Shown here one piece after another: positions 15,865 through 25,422 of a stretch of DNA of 64,000 nt. The translations under genes and the position numbers were made by a program. The DNA comes from Couchioplanes azureus (GTDB lineage: Bacteria > Actinomycetota > Actinomycetes > Mycobacteriales > Micromonosporaceae): contig NZ_BMQY01000003.1 in NCBI RefSeq assembly GCF_014648355.1, positions 780,999-844,998 of the forward strand, in the 5' to 3' direction. The stretch's first letter is position 1, and every line of letters begins with the position of its first letter. Under the pieces are notes generated by a model, which searched no databases, was not told the DNA's origin, and saw only the letters and a program-made list of their open reading frames with translations.

Positions 15865-16848
15865 ATGGCGCAGCGATGGGGCATGACGATTCCACTGGGC
15901 GGGGTTCCGCTCGCCGACCACGCCGCGGTGTTCGCGGCGCTGACCGACGCGGGGTTCACGGACCTGTGGTCGAGCGAGGTGAACGGCGCCGACGCCTTCA
16001 CACCGCTCACGCTCGCCGCGGCGTGGCAGCCCCGCGCCCGGCTCGGCACCGCCATCGCGCCCGTCTTCACCCGCGGCCCGGGGCTGCTCGCGATGACCGC
16101 GGCCGCCCTGGCCGAGGCCGCACCCGGGCGTTTCCAACTGGGCGTCGGCGCCTCGTCACCCGTGGTCGTCGGCGACTGGAACGCCGCCGACTTCACCCGG
16201 CCGTACGCACGCAGCCGCGACATGCTCCGCTTCCTGCGCGCCGCGCTGGCGGGCGAGACGGTCGACCGGTCCTACGACACGTTCGAGGTCCGGCGCTTCC
16301 GCCTCGAGCGCCCACCGGCGGTCCCGCCGAAGGTCCTGCTGGCCGCCCTGCGTCCGGCCATGCTGCGCCTGGCCGCGAGCGAGGCCGACGGCGTGATCCT
16401 CAACTGGCTCGCCGCCACCGACGTCCCGCGCGTGCTGGCCGAGGCCAAGTCCGACGACCCCGATTTCGACGTGGTCGCCCGCATCTTCGTGTGCCCCACC
16501 GCGGACGCCGCCTACGCCCGCACCGTCGGTCGCCGGCTGATCGCCGCCTACCTGACCGTCCCGGCGTACCTGGAGTTCCATCGCTGGCTGGGGCGCGAGC
16601 CGGCACTCGCTCCGATGTGGAAGGCATGGGCCGCGGGCGACCGCAAGGCGGCGCTGGCCGCGATCCCCGACGAGGTGGTCGACGAGCTCGTCGTGCACGG
16701 CGCCGCCGAGGAGTGCCGCGAGAAGGTCGCCCGCTACGCCGAGGCGGGCGTGCGGGTGCCGGTGATGGCGCTGCTGCCCACCCCGGAGCTCGAAAAGCAG
16801 GGACCCGTGGCGCTGGCCGCGCTCGTCAAGGCGCTGGGCCCCGCATAG
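15865..16848 (+). CDS. LLM-class F420-dependent oxidoreductase
   Basis: 327 residues from ATG 15865; the frame is open to GTG 15835, but the family begins at the MTIPLGG strand. A luciferase-like TIM barrel is visible from its motifs: GFTDLWSSEV, LGTAIAPVFTRGP, TAAALAEAAPGRFQLGVGASS (the cofactor-side loop), FEVRRFRLERPP and GADGVILN-like EADGVILNWLA. Such enzymes carry out hydride transfer between F420H2 (or FMN) and small organic substrates. Convergent with the GNAT gene, with 26 bp between stops. Confidence 0.88.
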   Translation: MAQRWGMTIPLGGVPLADHAAVFAALTDAGFTDLWSSEVNGADAFTPLTLAAAWQPRARLGTAIAPVFTRGPGLLAMTAAALAEAAPGRFQLGVGASSPVVVGDWNAADFTRPYARSRDMLRFLRAALAGETVDRSYDTFEVRRFRLERPPAVPPKVLLAALRPAMLRLAASEADGVILNWLAATDVPRVLAEAKSDDPDFDVVARIFVCPTADAAYARTVGRRLIAAYLTVPAYLEFHRWLGREPALAPMWKAWAAGDRKAALAAIPDEVVDELVVHGAAEECREKVARYAEAGVRVPVMALLPTPELEKQGPVALAALVKALGPA

Positions 16849-16874
16849 AGAAGGCCCCGCAAAGCCGGAGAGAC

Positions 16875-17738
16875 CTAGAACAGGATGGTCGCGAAGCTGC
16901 CCTGCTGCACGAAACCGCACCGCGCATAGACCCGCCGCGCGGCGGTGTTGTAGTCGTTCACATACAGACTCACCGTGGGCGCCACCCGCCGCAGCGCGTC
17001 GTGCACCACCGTCGCCATCGCCGCGGCCGCCAGCCCGCGGCCGCGGTATTCCGGGTCCACCCAGACGCCCTGCACCTGGGTCGTGCGCCGGGTCACGATC
17101 GCCAGCTCGGCCTTGAAGATCACCCGGTCGCCGACGAACCGGGCGTACGCCCGCCTGCCCCGCACCAACTCGGCGATGCGCCGCCGGTAGCCCCGGCCGC
17201 CGTCGTCGAGCAGGGGTGACACTCCGACCTCCTCGGTGTACATCGCCACCGCGGCCGGGAAGAGCTGGTCGACCTCCTTGAGCGTGACCAGCCGCACGGC
17301 CGGGTCCGGCGCGATCGGCGCGTCCCGGTCGGCGATGAGCAGCGGCTGGTGCGGCCGCACGTCGCGGGCCGGCCCCCAGTGCCCGCCGAGGCGGTCCCAC
17401 AGCTCCAGCACCGAGTCGGCCCGGCCGATGATCGAGGAGCAGACGCGGGAGTCCGCGCCGAGCAGGTCCGCGAACGCGGCGACCGCCGGAGACGTCGCGC
17501 AGACCGGCACCAGATGCGCCCCGGACCAGCACAGGGACTCGACGCTGCGGCCCGGGCCGTATCCGTAGATCCGCCCGTCGGACCGCCACCAGTTGAGCCC
17601 GTGCGCCGCCACGCGCTCGGCGATCTGGGCGCCGGCGTACGGGTCTTGGTCGAGGATCCGCTCGACCGTCGCGCGCTCGGGCTCCCCGAGTTGGCGAATG
17701 GGCACCGTCAGCACAGGTATCAGATTGCCAGATGCCAC
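16875..17738 (-). CDS. GNAT family acetyltransferase with N-terminal DUF4081-like domain
   Basis: 287 residues. The C-terminal half is a GCN5-type acetyltransferase: VQGVWVDPEYRGRGLAAAAM carries the acetyl-CoA pyrophosphate loop RGRGLA, followed by VSLYVNDYNTAARRVYARCGF. The N-terminal half (DPYAGAQIAERVAAHGL, SLCWSGAHLVPV) fits the DUF4081 domain found only in actinobacterial members. The family is habitually encoded next to ispG in actinobacteria, as here, but its substrate is unknown. Confidence 0.88.
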   Translation of the reverse strand: MASGNLIPVLTVPIRQLGEPERATVERILDQDPYAGAQIAERVAAHGLNWWRSDGRIYGYGPGRSVESLCWSGAHLVPVCATSPAVAAFADLLGADSRVCSSIIGRADSVLELWDRLGGHWGPARDVRPHQPLLIADRDAPIAPDPAVRLVTLKEVDQLFPAAVAMYTEEVGVSPLLDDGGRGYRRRIAELVRGRRAYARFVGDRVIFKAELAIVTRRTTQVQGVWVDPEYRGRGLAAAAMATVVHDALRRVAPTVSLYVNDYNTAARRVYARCGFVQQGSFATILF

Positions 17739-17778
17739 GCCTCGCGCACCCCGGGCTACCCGCGTGGATTCAGAAACC

Positions 17779-17822
17779 TTGCCGCCGACACGTTGGCGAT
17801 ATATCGTCTAACTATCGCCAAC
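17779..17822 (+). promoter_or_regulatory. PadR promoter and inverted-repeat operator
   Basis: TTGCCG (17779-17784), 17-nt spacer and TATCGT (17802-17807) make a promoter for the PadR gene. Overlapping it is a perfect inverted repeat GTTGGCGATA (17792-17801) / TATCGCCAAC (17813-17822) with an 11-nt spacer, which itself holds the smaller palindrome CGATATATCG. This is an ideal autorepression site. Confidence 0.65.
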
Positions 17823-17837
17823 AGATCGGAGATAGTC

Positions 17838-18425
17838 ATGAGGCACGAACACATGCGCCGTCTGCACGAGGCCCGGATGCGGGGCTTCGGCTTCCCGCCC
17901 GGCTTCCCGTTCGGCCAGGGCGGCCCCGGCTTCGGCGGCCCGGGATGGGGCCATGAGGGCCCCGGCGGTCGTGGCCATCGCCGCGGCGGGCGCGGCAGCC
18001 GGCCGAACGTGCGGCCGGCTCTGCTCGCACTCCTGCTGGAGCGCCCGATGCACGGCTACGAGATGATCCAGGAGCTGGAGAGCCGCACCGGCGGCATCTG
18101 GCGGCCGAGCCCGGGCTCGGTCTATCCGACCCTGCAGCTGCTGGAGGACGAGGGCCTGATCGAGGCCGAGGCCACCGGGGGCCGCAAGCGCTTCTCGCTC
18201 ACCGAGGCGGGGCGCGCCGAGGCCGAGGCCGCCGCGGAGAACCCGCCGTGGGCCCGGTTCAGCGACGACACCATGTCGCAGGTCCAGGACTTCCGCGACG
18301 CGGCGGTCGGCATCATGAGCGCCCTGCGCCAGGTCGGCTTCAGCGGCACCCCGGAGCAGCGCCAGCAGGCCCTCGAAGTCCTCAACGACACCAAACGCAA
18401 GCTCTACGCGATCCTCGCCGAATAG
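17838..18425 (+). CDS. PadR family regulator with Gly-rich N-terminus
   Basis: 195 residues from ATG 17838, 15 nt after the operator. A Gly/Pro/Phe-rich low-complexity stretch (about residues 13-58) precedes a PadR winged helix at about 60-135: ALLALLLERPMHGYEMIQEL, IWRPSPGSVYPTLQLLEDEGLIE, GRKRFSLTEAG. A short helical dimerisation tail follows. PadR proteins are usually repressors of efflux or stress genes; the inverted repeat upstream suggests autorepression. The effector is unknown. Confidence 0.9.
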   Translation: MRHEHMRRLHEARMRGFGFPPGFPFGQGGPGFGGPGWGHEGPGGRGHRRGGRGSRPNVRPALLALLLERPMHGYEMIQELESRTGGIWRPSPGSVYPTLQLLEDEGLIEAEATGGRKRFSLTEAGRAEAEAAAENPPWARFSDDTMSQVQDFRDAAVGIMSALRQVGFSGTPEQRQQALEVLNDTKRKLYAILAE

Positions 18426-18553
18426 CTTCGAGTACGGCGCGACGACCAGGCCAACCGCACCACCGGGCCGAACCCGCACACGGCTCGCGAGCCGCCGGGA
18501 ATGATCCGCGCCGGGAAGCGACTCCCGCGCCGGGCGAGGCCACCCACACAACA

Positions 18554-18588
18554 GCGACCCGCCGCACGGACATCGTGCGGCGGGTCGC
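18554..18588. terminator. bidirectional terminator between PadR gene and ispG
   Basis: Perfect 15-bp inverted repeat GCGACCCGCCGCACG / CGTGCGGCGGGTCGC with a 5-nt loop; pairing continues imperfectly outward (CACACAACA / TGTTGTGTG-like). Lies in the 230-bp gap between the convergent genes, so it can serve both. Confidence 0.85.
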
Positions 18589-18655
18589 CGGCGTTGCTGT
18601 GTGCGGGGTCGGCGCGGTGGTGCGGTTGGCCGGCCGCCGCGCCGTACCGGAAAGA

Positions 18656-19828
18656 TCAGTGCACCGTCACCTGGGGGCCGGGGACCAGGTCGCGGAGTTC
18701 TTCCGGCAGCTCCGCGCCCATCTCGTCGGCCAGCCGCAGCGCCTCCTCGACCAGCGTCTCCACGATGATCGACTCGGGGACCGTCTTGATGACCTTGCCC
18801 TTGACGAAGATCTGGCCCCTGCCGTTGCCGGAGGCCACGCCGAGGTCGGCCTCGCGGGCCTCGCCCGGGCCGTTCACGACGCAGCCCATGACGGCCACGC
18901 GCAGCGGGACCGGGAAGCCTTCGAGCGCCGCGGTGACCTGCTCGGCGAGGGTGTAGACGTCGACCTGGGCGCGGCCGCAGGACGGGCAGGAGACGATCTC
19001 GAGGCCGCGCTCGCGCAGGCCGAGCGACTCCAGGATGGCCTGGCCCACCTTGATCTCCTCGACCGGCGGGGCGGACAGGGAGACCCGGATGGTGTCGCCG
19101 ATGCCCTCGGCGAGCAGGGCGCCGAAGGCCACGGCGCTCTTGACGGTGCCCTGGAAGGCCGGGCCCGCCTCGGTGACGCCGAGGTGCAGCGGGTAGTCGC
19201 AGCGCTCGGCGAGCTGGCGGTAGGCGCGGATCATCACGACCGGGTCGTTGTGCTTGACCGAGATCTTGATGTCGCGGAAACCGTGCTCCTCGAACAGCGA
19301 GCACTCCCAGAGCGCCGACTCGACCAGCGCCTCGGCGGTGGCCTTGCCGTACTTCTCCAGCAGGCGCTTGTCGAGCGAGCCCGCGTTGACGCCGATGCGG
19401 ATGGGCACGCCCGCGTCGGAGGCCGCCTTGGCGATCTCCTTGACCTTGTCGTCGAACTGGCGGATGTTGCCGGGGTTGACCCGGACCGCCGCGCAGCCCG
19501 CGTCGATGGCCGCGAAGACGTACCGGGGCTGGAAGTGGATGTCGGCGATCACCGGGATCTGCGACTTCTTCGCGATCGCGGGGAGCGCCTCGACGTCGTC
19601 CTGGGACGGGACCGCGACCCGGACGATCTGGCAGCCCGCGGCGGTCAGCTCGGCGATCTGCTGAAGCGTCGCGTTCACGTCCGCGGTGAGGGTGGTGGTC
19701 ATGGACTGCACGCTGACCGGTGCCCCGCCGCCGACGAGGACGCCGCCGACGTTGATCTGGCGGCTCTGCCGGCGGGTGGCCAGCGGCGGCGGGGGTACGG
19801 CGGGCATACCGAGGCTGATCGCGGTCAT
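18656..19828 (-). CDS. ispG: 4-hydroxy-3-methylbut-2-enyl diphosphate synthase
   Basis: 390 residues, normal length for bacterial IspG. The N-terminal TIM barrel starts [20 protein letters not shown] and includes [17 protein letters not shown] and VRVNPGNI. The C-terminal [4Fe-4S] domain has [12 protein letters not shown] and [11 protein letters not shown], giving the three cluster Cys, with the Glu ligand in NGPGE. Catalyses reductive ring opening of MEcPP to HMBPP in the non-mevalonate pathway. ATG start, 8 nt downstream of the rseP stop; co-transcribed with dxr and rseP. Confidence 0.97.
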   Translation of the reverse strand: MTAISLGMPAVPPPPLATRRQSRQINVGGVLVGGGAPVSVQSMTTTLTADVNATLQQIAELTAAGCQIVRVAVPSQDDVEALPAIAKKSQIPVIADIHFQPRYVFAAIDAGCAAVRVNPGNIRQFDDKVKEIAKAASDAGVPIRIGVNAGSLDKRLLEKYGKATAEALVESALWECSLFEEHGFRDIKISVKHNDPVVMIRAYRQLAERCDYPLHLGVTEAGPAFQGTVKSAVAFGALLAEGIGDTIRVSLSAPPVEEIKVGQAILESLGLRERGLEIVSCPSCGRAQVDVYTLAEQVTAALEGFPVPLRVAVMGCVVNGPGEAREADLGVASGNGRGQIFVKGKVIKTVPESIIVETLVEEALRLADEMGAELPEELRDLVPGPQVTVH

Positions 19829-19835
19829 TTCACCT

Positions 19836-21086
19836 TCACCTGGAGAAGATCGAGATCGGGTTGACGACGTCGGCGGTGATCGTCAGCAGCGTGAACGCGC
19901 CACCGATCAGGATGACCGCGTACGTCAACGGCATGAGCTTGTAGTAGTCGACGCGGCCGGGATCGGGCTTCTTGAGGCGCGCGTACACCCACGACCGGAC
20001 CCGTTCGTACCAGGCGATCGCGATGTGGCCGCCGTCCACCGGGAGCAGCGGCAGCAGGTTGAAGAGGCCGATGAAGACGTTCAGCGAGATGAAGATCATG
20101 AGGAAGATCTCCGGTACGCCCTTCTCGATCGCCTCGCCGCCCAGCCGGCTGGCGCCGACCACGCTGATCGGGGTGTCCGGGTCCCGCTCGTCGCCGGTGA
20201 TCGAGTTCCACAGCGCCGGGATCTTCTCCGGGATGCGCTTCATCGCCGCGAACGACGCCTTCACCATCGACCAGCCGTAGTCGAAGGTCACCCCGATGCC
20301 GTCGACCGGCCCGTACGTGACCAGGGCGGGCATGTCGAGCCGGGGACCGACCCCGGCGACGGCCACCTCCTTGACCGGGCCCGCGGGATCGTCGAGCGGC
20401 GGCCGCTGGGCGGCGATGAGCGTGACCTTGGCGGTCCCTGCCACGCCGTCGCGGGTGTAGCCGAAGTCGACGGCGCCGGCGGGCAGCGACCGGATGGTGT
20501 CGGTGAGCTCGCCGTAGTTCTGGATCGGCTTGCCGCCGACGCTGGTGATCAGGTCACCGCTGCGCAGCCCGGCCGCGGCCGCGGGCGCCCGCGGGTCGGT
20601 GGGCGCGCAGCCCCGCTGGTCGGTGATGACGACCTGGACGCACTCGCCGACCGAGATCTTCGCCGGGATCGCGCGCTCCTCGGCGGGGGTCTTCGGCAGG
20701 TCGGGATTGGGCAGCCCGACGAAGACGGCGGCGAACCAGGTCGCGATGATCGCCAGGGCGAAGTGGGTGATCGATCCGGCGGACATGACCACCGTGCGCT
20801 TCCACACCGGGAAGCGCCACATGGCCCGGTGCTGGTCCTGCTCGGCGACGTCGTCGTCCTGCGGCGTCATCCCGACGATCTTGCAGAAGCCGCCGAGGGG
20901 GATCGCCTTGAGGCCGTACTCGGTCTCGCCGCGGTGGAAGGAGAAGATCGTCGGGCCGAAGCCGACGAAATACTTGGTGACCTTCATGCCGAACCGCTTG
21001 GCCGTGATCATGTGGCCCAGCTCGTGCAGGCTCACCGAGATCAGGATCGCGAGCGCGAAGGCCGCCGTCCCCACCCAGTACAGCAT
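19836..21086 (-). CDS. rseP: site-2 intramembrane metalloprotease
   Basis: 416 residues, M50B family. The zinc motif HELGH lies in the first membrane helix ([21 protein letters not shown]), followed by [28 protein letters not shown] central PDZ domain is marked by [17 protein letters not shown]. The C-terminal helices carry [14 protein letters not shown] with the third zinc-ligand Asp. These proteases cleave anti-sigma factors and signal-peptide remnants. The A of the start ATG is the last base of the dxr TGA, so translation is coupled. Confidence 0.95.
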   Translation of the reverse strand: MLYWVGTAAFALAILISVSLHELGHMITAKRFGMKVTKYFVGFGPTIFSFHRGETEYGLKAIPLGGFCKIVGMTPQDDDVAEQDQHRAMWRFPVWKRTVVMSAGSITHFALAIIATWFAAVFVGLPNPDLPKTPAEERAIPAKISVGECVQVVITDQRGCAPTDPRAPAAAAGLRSGDLITSVGGKPIQNYGELTDTIRSLPAGAVDFGYTRDGVAGTAKVTLIAAQRPPLDDPAGPVKEVAVAGVGPRLDMPALVTYGPVDGIGVTFDYGWSMVKASFAAMKRIPEKIPALWNSITGDERDPDTPISVVGASRLGGEAIEKGVPEIFLMIFISLNVFIGLFNLLPLLPVDGGHIAIAWYERVRSWVYARLKKPDPGRVDYYKLMPLTYAVILIGGAFTLLTITADVVNPISIFSR

Positions 21087-22288
21087 CAGGCTCCTTCAGC
21101 CGCAGTCGCGATGATCCGCTGTGCCTGGGCCCGCGCCCAGGTCTCCGCGGCAAGCACCTCCTCGACGGTACCCGGTTCGCCGAACTCGGGGGCCGCCGCG
21201 AGCACCGCCGCCAGGGTGTCGACGATGCCCAGAAAAGGTAGCCGACCGGCGGCGAAGGCGGCCACACACTCCTCGTTCGCCGCGTTGTAGATCGCCGGAC
21301 GGCACCGGCCCGCCCGGCCCGCCGCCTTGGCGAGCTCCACGGCCGGGAACGCCTCGTCGTCCAGCGGCCGCAGCTCCCAGTTGTGCGCCATGGTCCAGTC
21401 GACCGCGGCGGCGGCGTGCGGCACCCGGTCGGGCCAGGCCAGCGCCAGCGCAATCGGCAGCCGCATGTCGGGCGGGCTCGCCTGGGCGAGCGTCGAGCCG
21501 TCGGTGAACTCGACCAGCGAGTGCAGCACCGACTGCGGGTGCACCATCACCTCGATGTCGTCGTACGCCACATCGAACAACTCGTGCGCCTCGATCACCT
21601 CCAGGCCCTTGTTCACCATGGTCGCCGAATTGATCGTGACCACGGGTCCCATGTCCCAGGTGGGGTGCTTGAGCGCCTCCTCGGGCGTGACGTCGGTCAG
21701 CTCGCTGCGCCGGCGGTCGCGGAAGGCACCGCCGCTTGCCGTGAGCACCAGCCGCCGCACCTCCCACTCCGCTCCGCCGCGCAGGCACTGGGCGAGCGCG
21801 GAATGCTCGGAGTCCACCGGCACGATCTGCCCCGGCCGCGTCACCGCGGCCTTGACCAGCGGGCCGCCGGCCACGAGCGACTCCTTGTTGGCGAGCGCGA
21901 GGGTACGCCCGCAGCGCAGCGCCGCCAGCGTCGGAGCGAGCCCGAGGCTGCCGACGACGCCGTTGAGCACCACGTCGCCGGGCCACTGGGCGAGCTCGGT
22001 CATCGCCTCCGGCCCGGCCACGATCTTGGGCAGCTTGAAGTCGCCGCTGGCCCAGCCGCGCCGCTGCGCCTCGGCGTAGAACGCGAGCTGAAGATCCTGC
22101 ACCACGCTCGAGCGGGCCACCCCGACGGCGTCGACGCCCAGTTCGAGCGCCTGCTCCGCGAGCAGCCCGACGTTGCCGCCGCCGGCACCGATCGCGACGA
22201 CCCGGAAGGCGTCCGGGTTGCGCCGGACGATGTCGATGGCCTGGGTACCGATGGACCCGGTGGAACCGAGCAGCACGACCTCACGCAT
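21086..22288 (-). CDS. dxr: 1-deoxy-D-xylulose 5-phosphate reductoisomerase
   Basis: About 400 residues. N-terminal NADPH-binding Rossmann motif [18 protein letters not shown]; central catalytic domain with [16 protein letters not shown] (metal and substrate loop), [42 protein letters not shown] and [15 protein letters not shown]. Converts DXP to MEP, the committed step of the non-mevalonate pathway. I chose ATG 22288 because GGAAG lies 9 nt upstream; ATG 22297 is in frame but abuts that sequence. Head of the dxr-rseP-ispG operon. Confidence 0.97.
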   Translation of the reverse strand: MREVVLLGSTGSIGTQAIDIVRRNPDAFRVVAIGAGGGNVGLLAEQALELGVDAVGVARSSVVQDLQLAFYAEAQRRGWASGDFKLPKIVAGPEAMTELAQWPGDVVLNGVVGSLGLAPTLAALRCGRTLALANKESLVAGGPLVKAAVTRPGQIVPVDSEHSALAQCLRGGAEWEVRRLVLTASGGAFRDRRRSELTDVTPEEALKHPTWDMGPVVTINSATMVNKGLEVIEAHELFDVAYDDIEVMVHPQSVLHSLVEFTDGSTLAQASPPDMRLPIALALAWPDRVPHAAAAVDWTMAHNWELRPLDDEAFPAVELAKAAGRAGRCRPAIYNAANEECVAAFAAGRLPFLGIVDTLAAVLAAAPEFGEPGTVEEVLAAETWARAQAQRIIATAAEGA

Positions 22289-22371
22289 GACACCCATCTT
22301 CCCGGACCCCCGCACCCCGCCTTCCTAGCCCAGGCAGTCGTGACAACCGGCCGGTGGGGTAAGTGGGGTGC

Positions 22372-23325
22372 ATGCGAGAACTGCGCCGCGGGTTGTCGGC
22401 CGCGTTCCGGCCGCTGCGAGGACGGGATCTGGCGCTGCATGCCGCCGCGGTGACGTTCTATGCAGGGATCGCCGTGGTGCCGGTGGCCCTGCTCGCCGTG
22501 TGGATCACCGGGCTGGTCGCCGGGCCGCCGCGGATCCGCCGCCTCACCGGCCGGACGATCGACGCGCTGCCGGACGCCATCGGGGCGCCGCCCGCCCTGG
22601 AGCGGCTGATCGACGCCGGGCTGCAGCTGACACCCTTGCTGGCGCTGGCGAGCCTGCTGCCCGCCACGCTCTACGGCGAGGGCCTGCGCCGCGCCTTCGT
22701 GAGCCTGAGCGAACCCGGCGAGTCGCTCGTCGGCTGGCGGGGACGGCTGGCCTGGCTGCCGCTGCTCGCCGCCTCCCCCGCCCTGCTGCTCGCCCTCTTC
22801 CTCGCGCTCCCGGTGACCAGCGGGCTCTGGGTACGCGGCGGCTGGTACGCCGTCGCCGGCGTGGTCCTGTCGTTCCTCGCCGCCTGGCTGGTGCTGACCC
22901 CGGTGGTGATCTGGGTCTACCGCGGCGTGGCGCCGGGGCGGCCGGACTGGCCGGCGACCGCCCTGGTCGGCTCCTTCACGGCCGCGAACCTCTCCGGCTT
23001 CCTGCACGGTTTCGTGCTGTTCTGCGCGCTGCCGCTGGACCTGGGCGCGCCCTTCGGCGGGTTCACCGAGGTCGGCGGCATGGTCGCCGTGGGGTTGTGG
23101 CTCTACCTGTTCCACGTCATCGTGCTCGCCGGGTTCGCCGCGACGGGGAGCGCGAGCGCGTACCGGCGGCTCAGACGCTCACCGAGTCCCGGTGCGGGGC
23201 CGGTGCCTGCGGGGCCGGCGCCTCGTGGATCCCGTACCGGGAGTAGAAGCGGCCCAGCACACCCGGCGCCCACCAGTTCCAGCGGCCCAGCAGGCGCATC
23301 GTCGCCGGGACCAGCAGGGCTCTGA
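22372..23325 (+). CDS. YihY/BrkB family membrane protein
   Basis: 317 residues with about six membrane helices, starting RDLALHAAAVTFYAGIAVVPVALLAVW, the diagnostic opening of YihY/BrkB proteins, with LYGEGLRRAFVSLS and GGFTEVGGMVAVGLWLYLFHVIVLAG further on. Role not established for the family. After SAYRRLRR (about residue 266) the frame continues for about 50 Pro/Ser/Gly residues that lie antisense to the 3' end of the MMPL gene (155-bp overlap of convergent genes); that tail is probably unstructured. ATG 22372 chosen over GTG 22363. Confidence 0.85.
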   Translation: MRELRRGLSAAFRPLRGRDLALHAAAVTFYAGIAVVPVALLAVWITGLVAGPPRIRRLTGRTIDALPDAIGAPPALERLIDAGLQLTPLLALASLLPATLYGEGLRRAFVSLSEPGESLVGWRGRLAWLPLLAASPALLLALFLALPVTSGLWVRGGWYAVAGVVLSFLAAWLVLTPVVIWVYRGVAPGRPDWPATALVGSFTAANLSGFLHGFVLFCALPLDLGAPFGGFTEVGGMVAVGLWLYLFHVIVLAGFAATGSASAYRRLRRSPSPGAGPVPAGPAPRGSRTGSRSGPAHPAPTSSSGPAGASSPGPAGL

Positions 23326-25315
23326 CCAGGGTGGCGTCCACGACGATGGCCACGATCATGCCGACGCCGATGGTCTTGATGACGCTCATGCCGCCGGTGG
23401 CGAAGCCCGCGACCACGGTGATCAGCAGGACGGCCGCGGCGGTGATGATGCCCCCGGTGTGCTGCAGGCCGGCGGCCACCGCGGCGGTGTTGTCGCCGCC
23501 GGCGTCCCACTCCTCGCGGACGCGGGACAGCAGGAAGACCTCGTAGTCGGTGGCGAGGCCGAACAGCACGGCGAGGACCAGGATCATGTTGCTGGGTTCG
23601 ATGAAGCCGGTCGACTCGAAGCGCAGCAGGTCCTCGAAGTGCCCGTCCTGGAAGATGTAGACGACCACGCCGAAGGACGCGCCGATCGAGACGAGGTTCA
23701 TCAGGACCGCCTTGATCGGCAGCAGGATCGAGCCGAACGCCAGGAAGAGCAGGATCATCGTGGCGACCGCCATGATGAGCGCCATCCACGGCAGCCGGTC
23801 GGCGAGGCTCTCCAGCAGGTCGAGGTCGATCGCCGGGAGGCCGCCCACCAGTACCTCGGCGCCGGCCGGCGGCGTCAGGTCGCGGATGCCGGAGACGATG
23901 TCGCGGGCGTCGGCGCCGGAGAGCGCGGGCGGGTACGTCACCGTGAGCAGCGTGGCGTCGCCCTGCTGGGCGGTGACCGTGGCGCCGGTGACGTCCGGCA
24001 GCGCGGAGATCCGCTCGGCGAGGCCGGTGGCCGGCCCCTGCACGAAGACGGAGATCGGGTCCTCGCCGCCGCCGGGGAACTCCGCGTCCAGCCGCTCGCC
24101 GACCACGCGCGGCTCCGAGCCGGGCGGCAGCACGCGCTCGTCGAAGCCGCCGAACTCCACCCGCAGGAACGGCGCGGCGAAGGCCAGGAGGACGACGAGC
24201 ACGCCGACGGCGTACAGGACGGGACGCTTCATGACGCTGTGCGCGACCTTCGCCCATCCACCGCCCGCGCCCGGCCGGCGGCGCGACAGCAGGGGGATCC
24301 GCAGCTTGTCGATGCGGTGCCCGAGCAGGGACAGCACGGCCGGCAGCACGGTGAGCGACGCGAGCATCGCGACCAGGACGGCGGCCATGCCGCCGATGGC
24401 GATGCCGCCGAGGAACGGCTGCGGGAAGATCATCAAGCTGGAGAGCGCGAGGACGATGGTCAGCCCCGAGACCACGACGGTACGCCCGGCGGTGGCGACC
24501 GTGGTCCGGACGGCGGCCGGCACGTCGTGACCGTGGGCCAGCTCCTCGCGGAATCGGCTGACGACGAAGAGCGAGTAGTCGACCGCCATGCCGAGCCCGA
24601 GCAGGGTGATGACGTTGATCGCGAAGACCGAGATGTCGGTGACGTAGGTCAGCGCCCGCACGGCGACGAACGCGCCCATGATGGCGATGCCGCCGATGAG
24701 CAGCGGGGACAGCGCGGCGATCAGCCCACGGAAGATCAGCACGAGCAGGACGAAGAGCACCGGCAGGGACAGGATCTCGGCGCGGGTGATGTCCTTCTCG
24801 GTCTGGGTGTTGGCCTCGTCGGCGAAGGCGGTGAGGCCGCCGACCTGCGTCCGCAGCCCGGGCGCGGCGAAGTCGGGCTCGATGCGGTGGTACGCCGCCC
24901 GCTTGCCGTCCTCGTCCTCCGCCTGGAGGTGGACGACGGCGTAGGTGGCACGCTTGTCGGTGCTGACCAGCGTCGGCGGGGCCTTGGGATCGGTGTACGC
25001 GACCACCTGCCGCACCTCGGGCCGCGCGCGCAGCCGGGTCACCGCGCCGGTGACCGCCTGCCGGACGGCATCGTCGTCGACCGTGGCGGATCCGGTGGAC
25101 CAGAGCACGACGAGGTCGGGGTCGCGGGTGCCGAGCTGCTGCGCGATGGCCGCCGCCGCGCGGTTGGACTCGCTGTCCGGGTCGTCGTACCCGCCGCCGG
25201 TCAGCGCGCCGAAGACGCCGGTCCCCCAGGTGGCCCCGCCGACGATCAGCGCGAGCGCGGCCGCGACGACCCACCAGCGCAGCCTGACGACCGCACCGCC
25301 CCACCAGCCGAACAT
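23171..25315 (-). CDS. MMPL/RND family transporter
   Basis: 714 residues with the duplicated MMPL layout: helix 1, an extracytoplasmic domain of about 130 residues, five helices (ILSLPVLFVLLVLIFRGLIAALSPLL, GLGMAVDYSLFVVSRFREEL), then a second helix/domain/helix set (GLATDYEVFLLSRVREEW). Both GxxxDYxxF motifs with the proton-relay Asp-Tyr pair are intact. Exports lipids, siderophores or drugs; substrate unknown. ATG with AGGAGG 9 nt upstream. The divergent TetR gene across 107 bp probably controls it. 3' end overlaps the convergent YihY-type gene. Confidence 0.93.
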   Translation of the reverse strand: MFGWWGGAVVRLRWWVVAAALALIVGGATWGTGVFGALTGGGYDDPDSESNRAAAAIAQQLGTRDPDLVVLWSTGSATVDDDAVRQAVTGAVTRLRARPEVRQVVAYTDPKAPPTLVSTDKRATYAVVHLQAEDEDGKRAAYHRIEPDFAAPGLRTQVGGLTAFADEANTQTEKDITRAEILSLPVLFVLLVLIFRGLIAALSPLLIGGIAIMGAFVAVRALTYVTDISVFAINVITLLGLGMAVDYSLFVVSRFREELAHGHDVPAAVRTTVATAGRTVVVSGLTIVLALSSLMIFPQPFLGGIAIGGMAAVLVAMLASLTVLPAVLSLLGHRIDKLRIPLLSRRRPGAGGGWAKVAHSVMKRPVLYAVGVLVVLLAFAAPFLRVEFGGFDERVLPPGSEPRVVGERLDAEFPGGGEDPISVFVQGPATGLAERISALPDVTGATVTAQQGDATLLTVTYPPALSGADARDIVSGIRDLTPPAGAEVLVGGLPAIDLDLLESLADRLPWMALIMAVATMILLFLAFGSILLPIKAVLMNLVSIGASFGVVVYIFQDGHFEDLLRFESTGFIEPSNMILVLAVLFGLATDYEVFLLSRVREEWDAGGDNTAAVAAGLQHTGGIITAAAVLLITVVAGFATGGMSVIKTIGVGMIVAIVVDATLVRALLVPATMRLLGRWNWWAPGVLGRFYSRYGIHEAPAPQAPAPHRDSVSV

Positions 25316-25370
25316 TCGTCCGCCTCCTGCCGAGCCGTTACAGTCGCCACAGATTGTCGACTATTGAGTG

Positions 25371-25398
25371 AACACCGTTTACGGTTGCAAACACCGTT
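25371..25398. promoter_or_regulatory. repeat-containing operator between MMPL and TetR genes
   Basis: Direct repeat AACACCGTT at 25371-25379 and 25390-25398; the first copy overlaps an inverted repeat ACCGT-TT-ACGGT (25374-25385). Central in the 107-bp divergent spacer, 25 nt before the TetR ATG. Likely bound by that TetR to control both genes. Confidence 0.55.
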
Positions 25399-25422
25399 CG
25401 CTACGTCAATGGAGCGCTTGCT

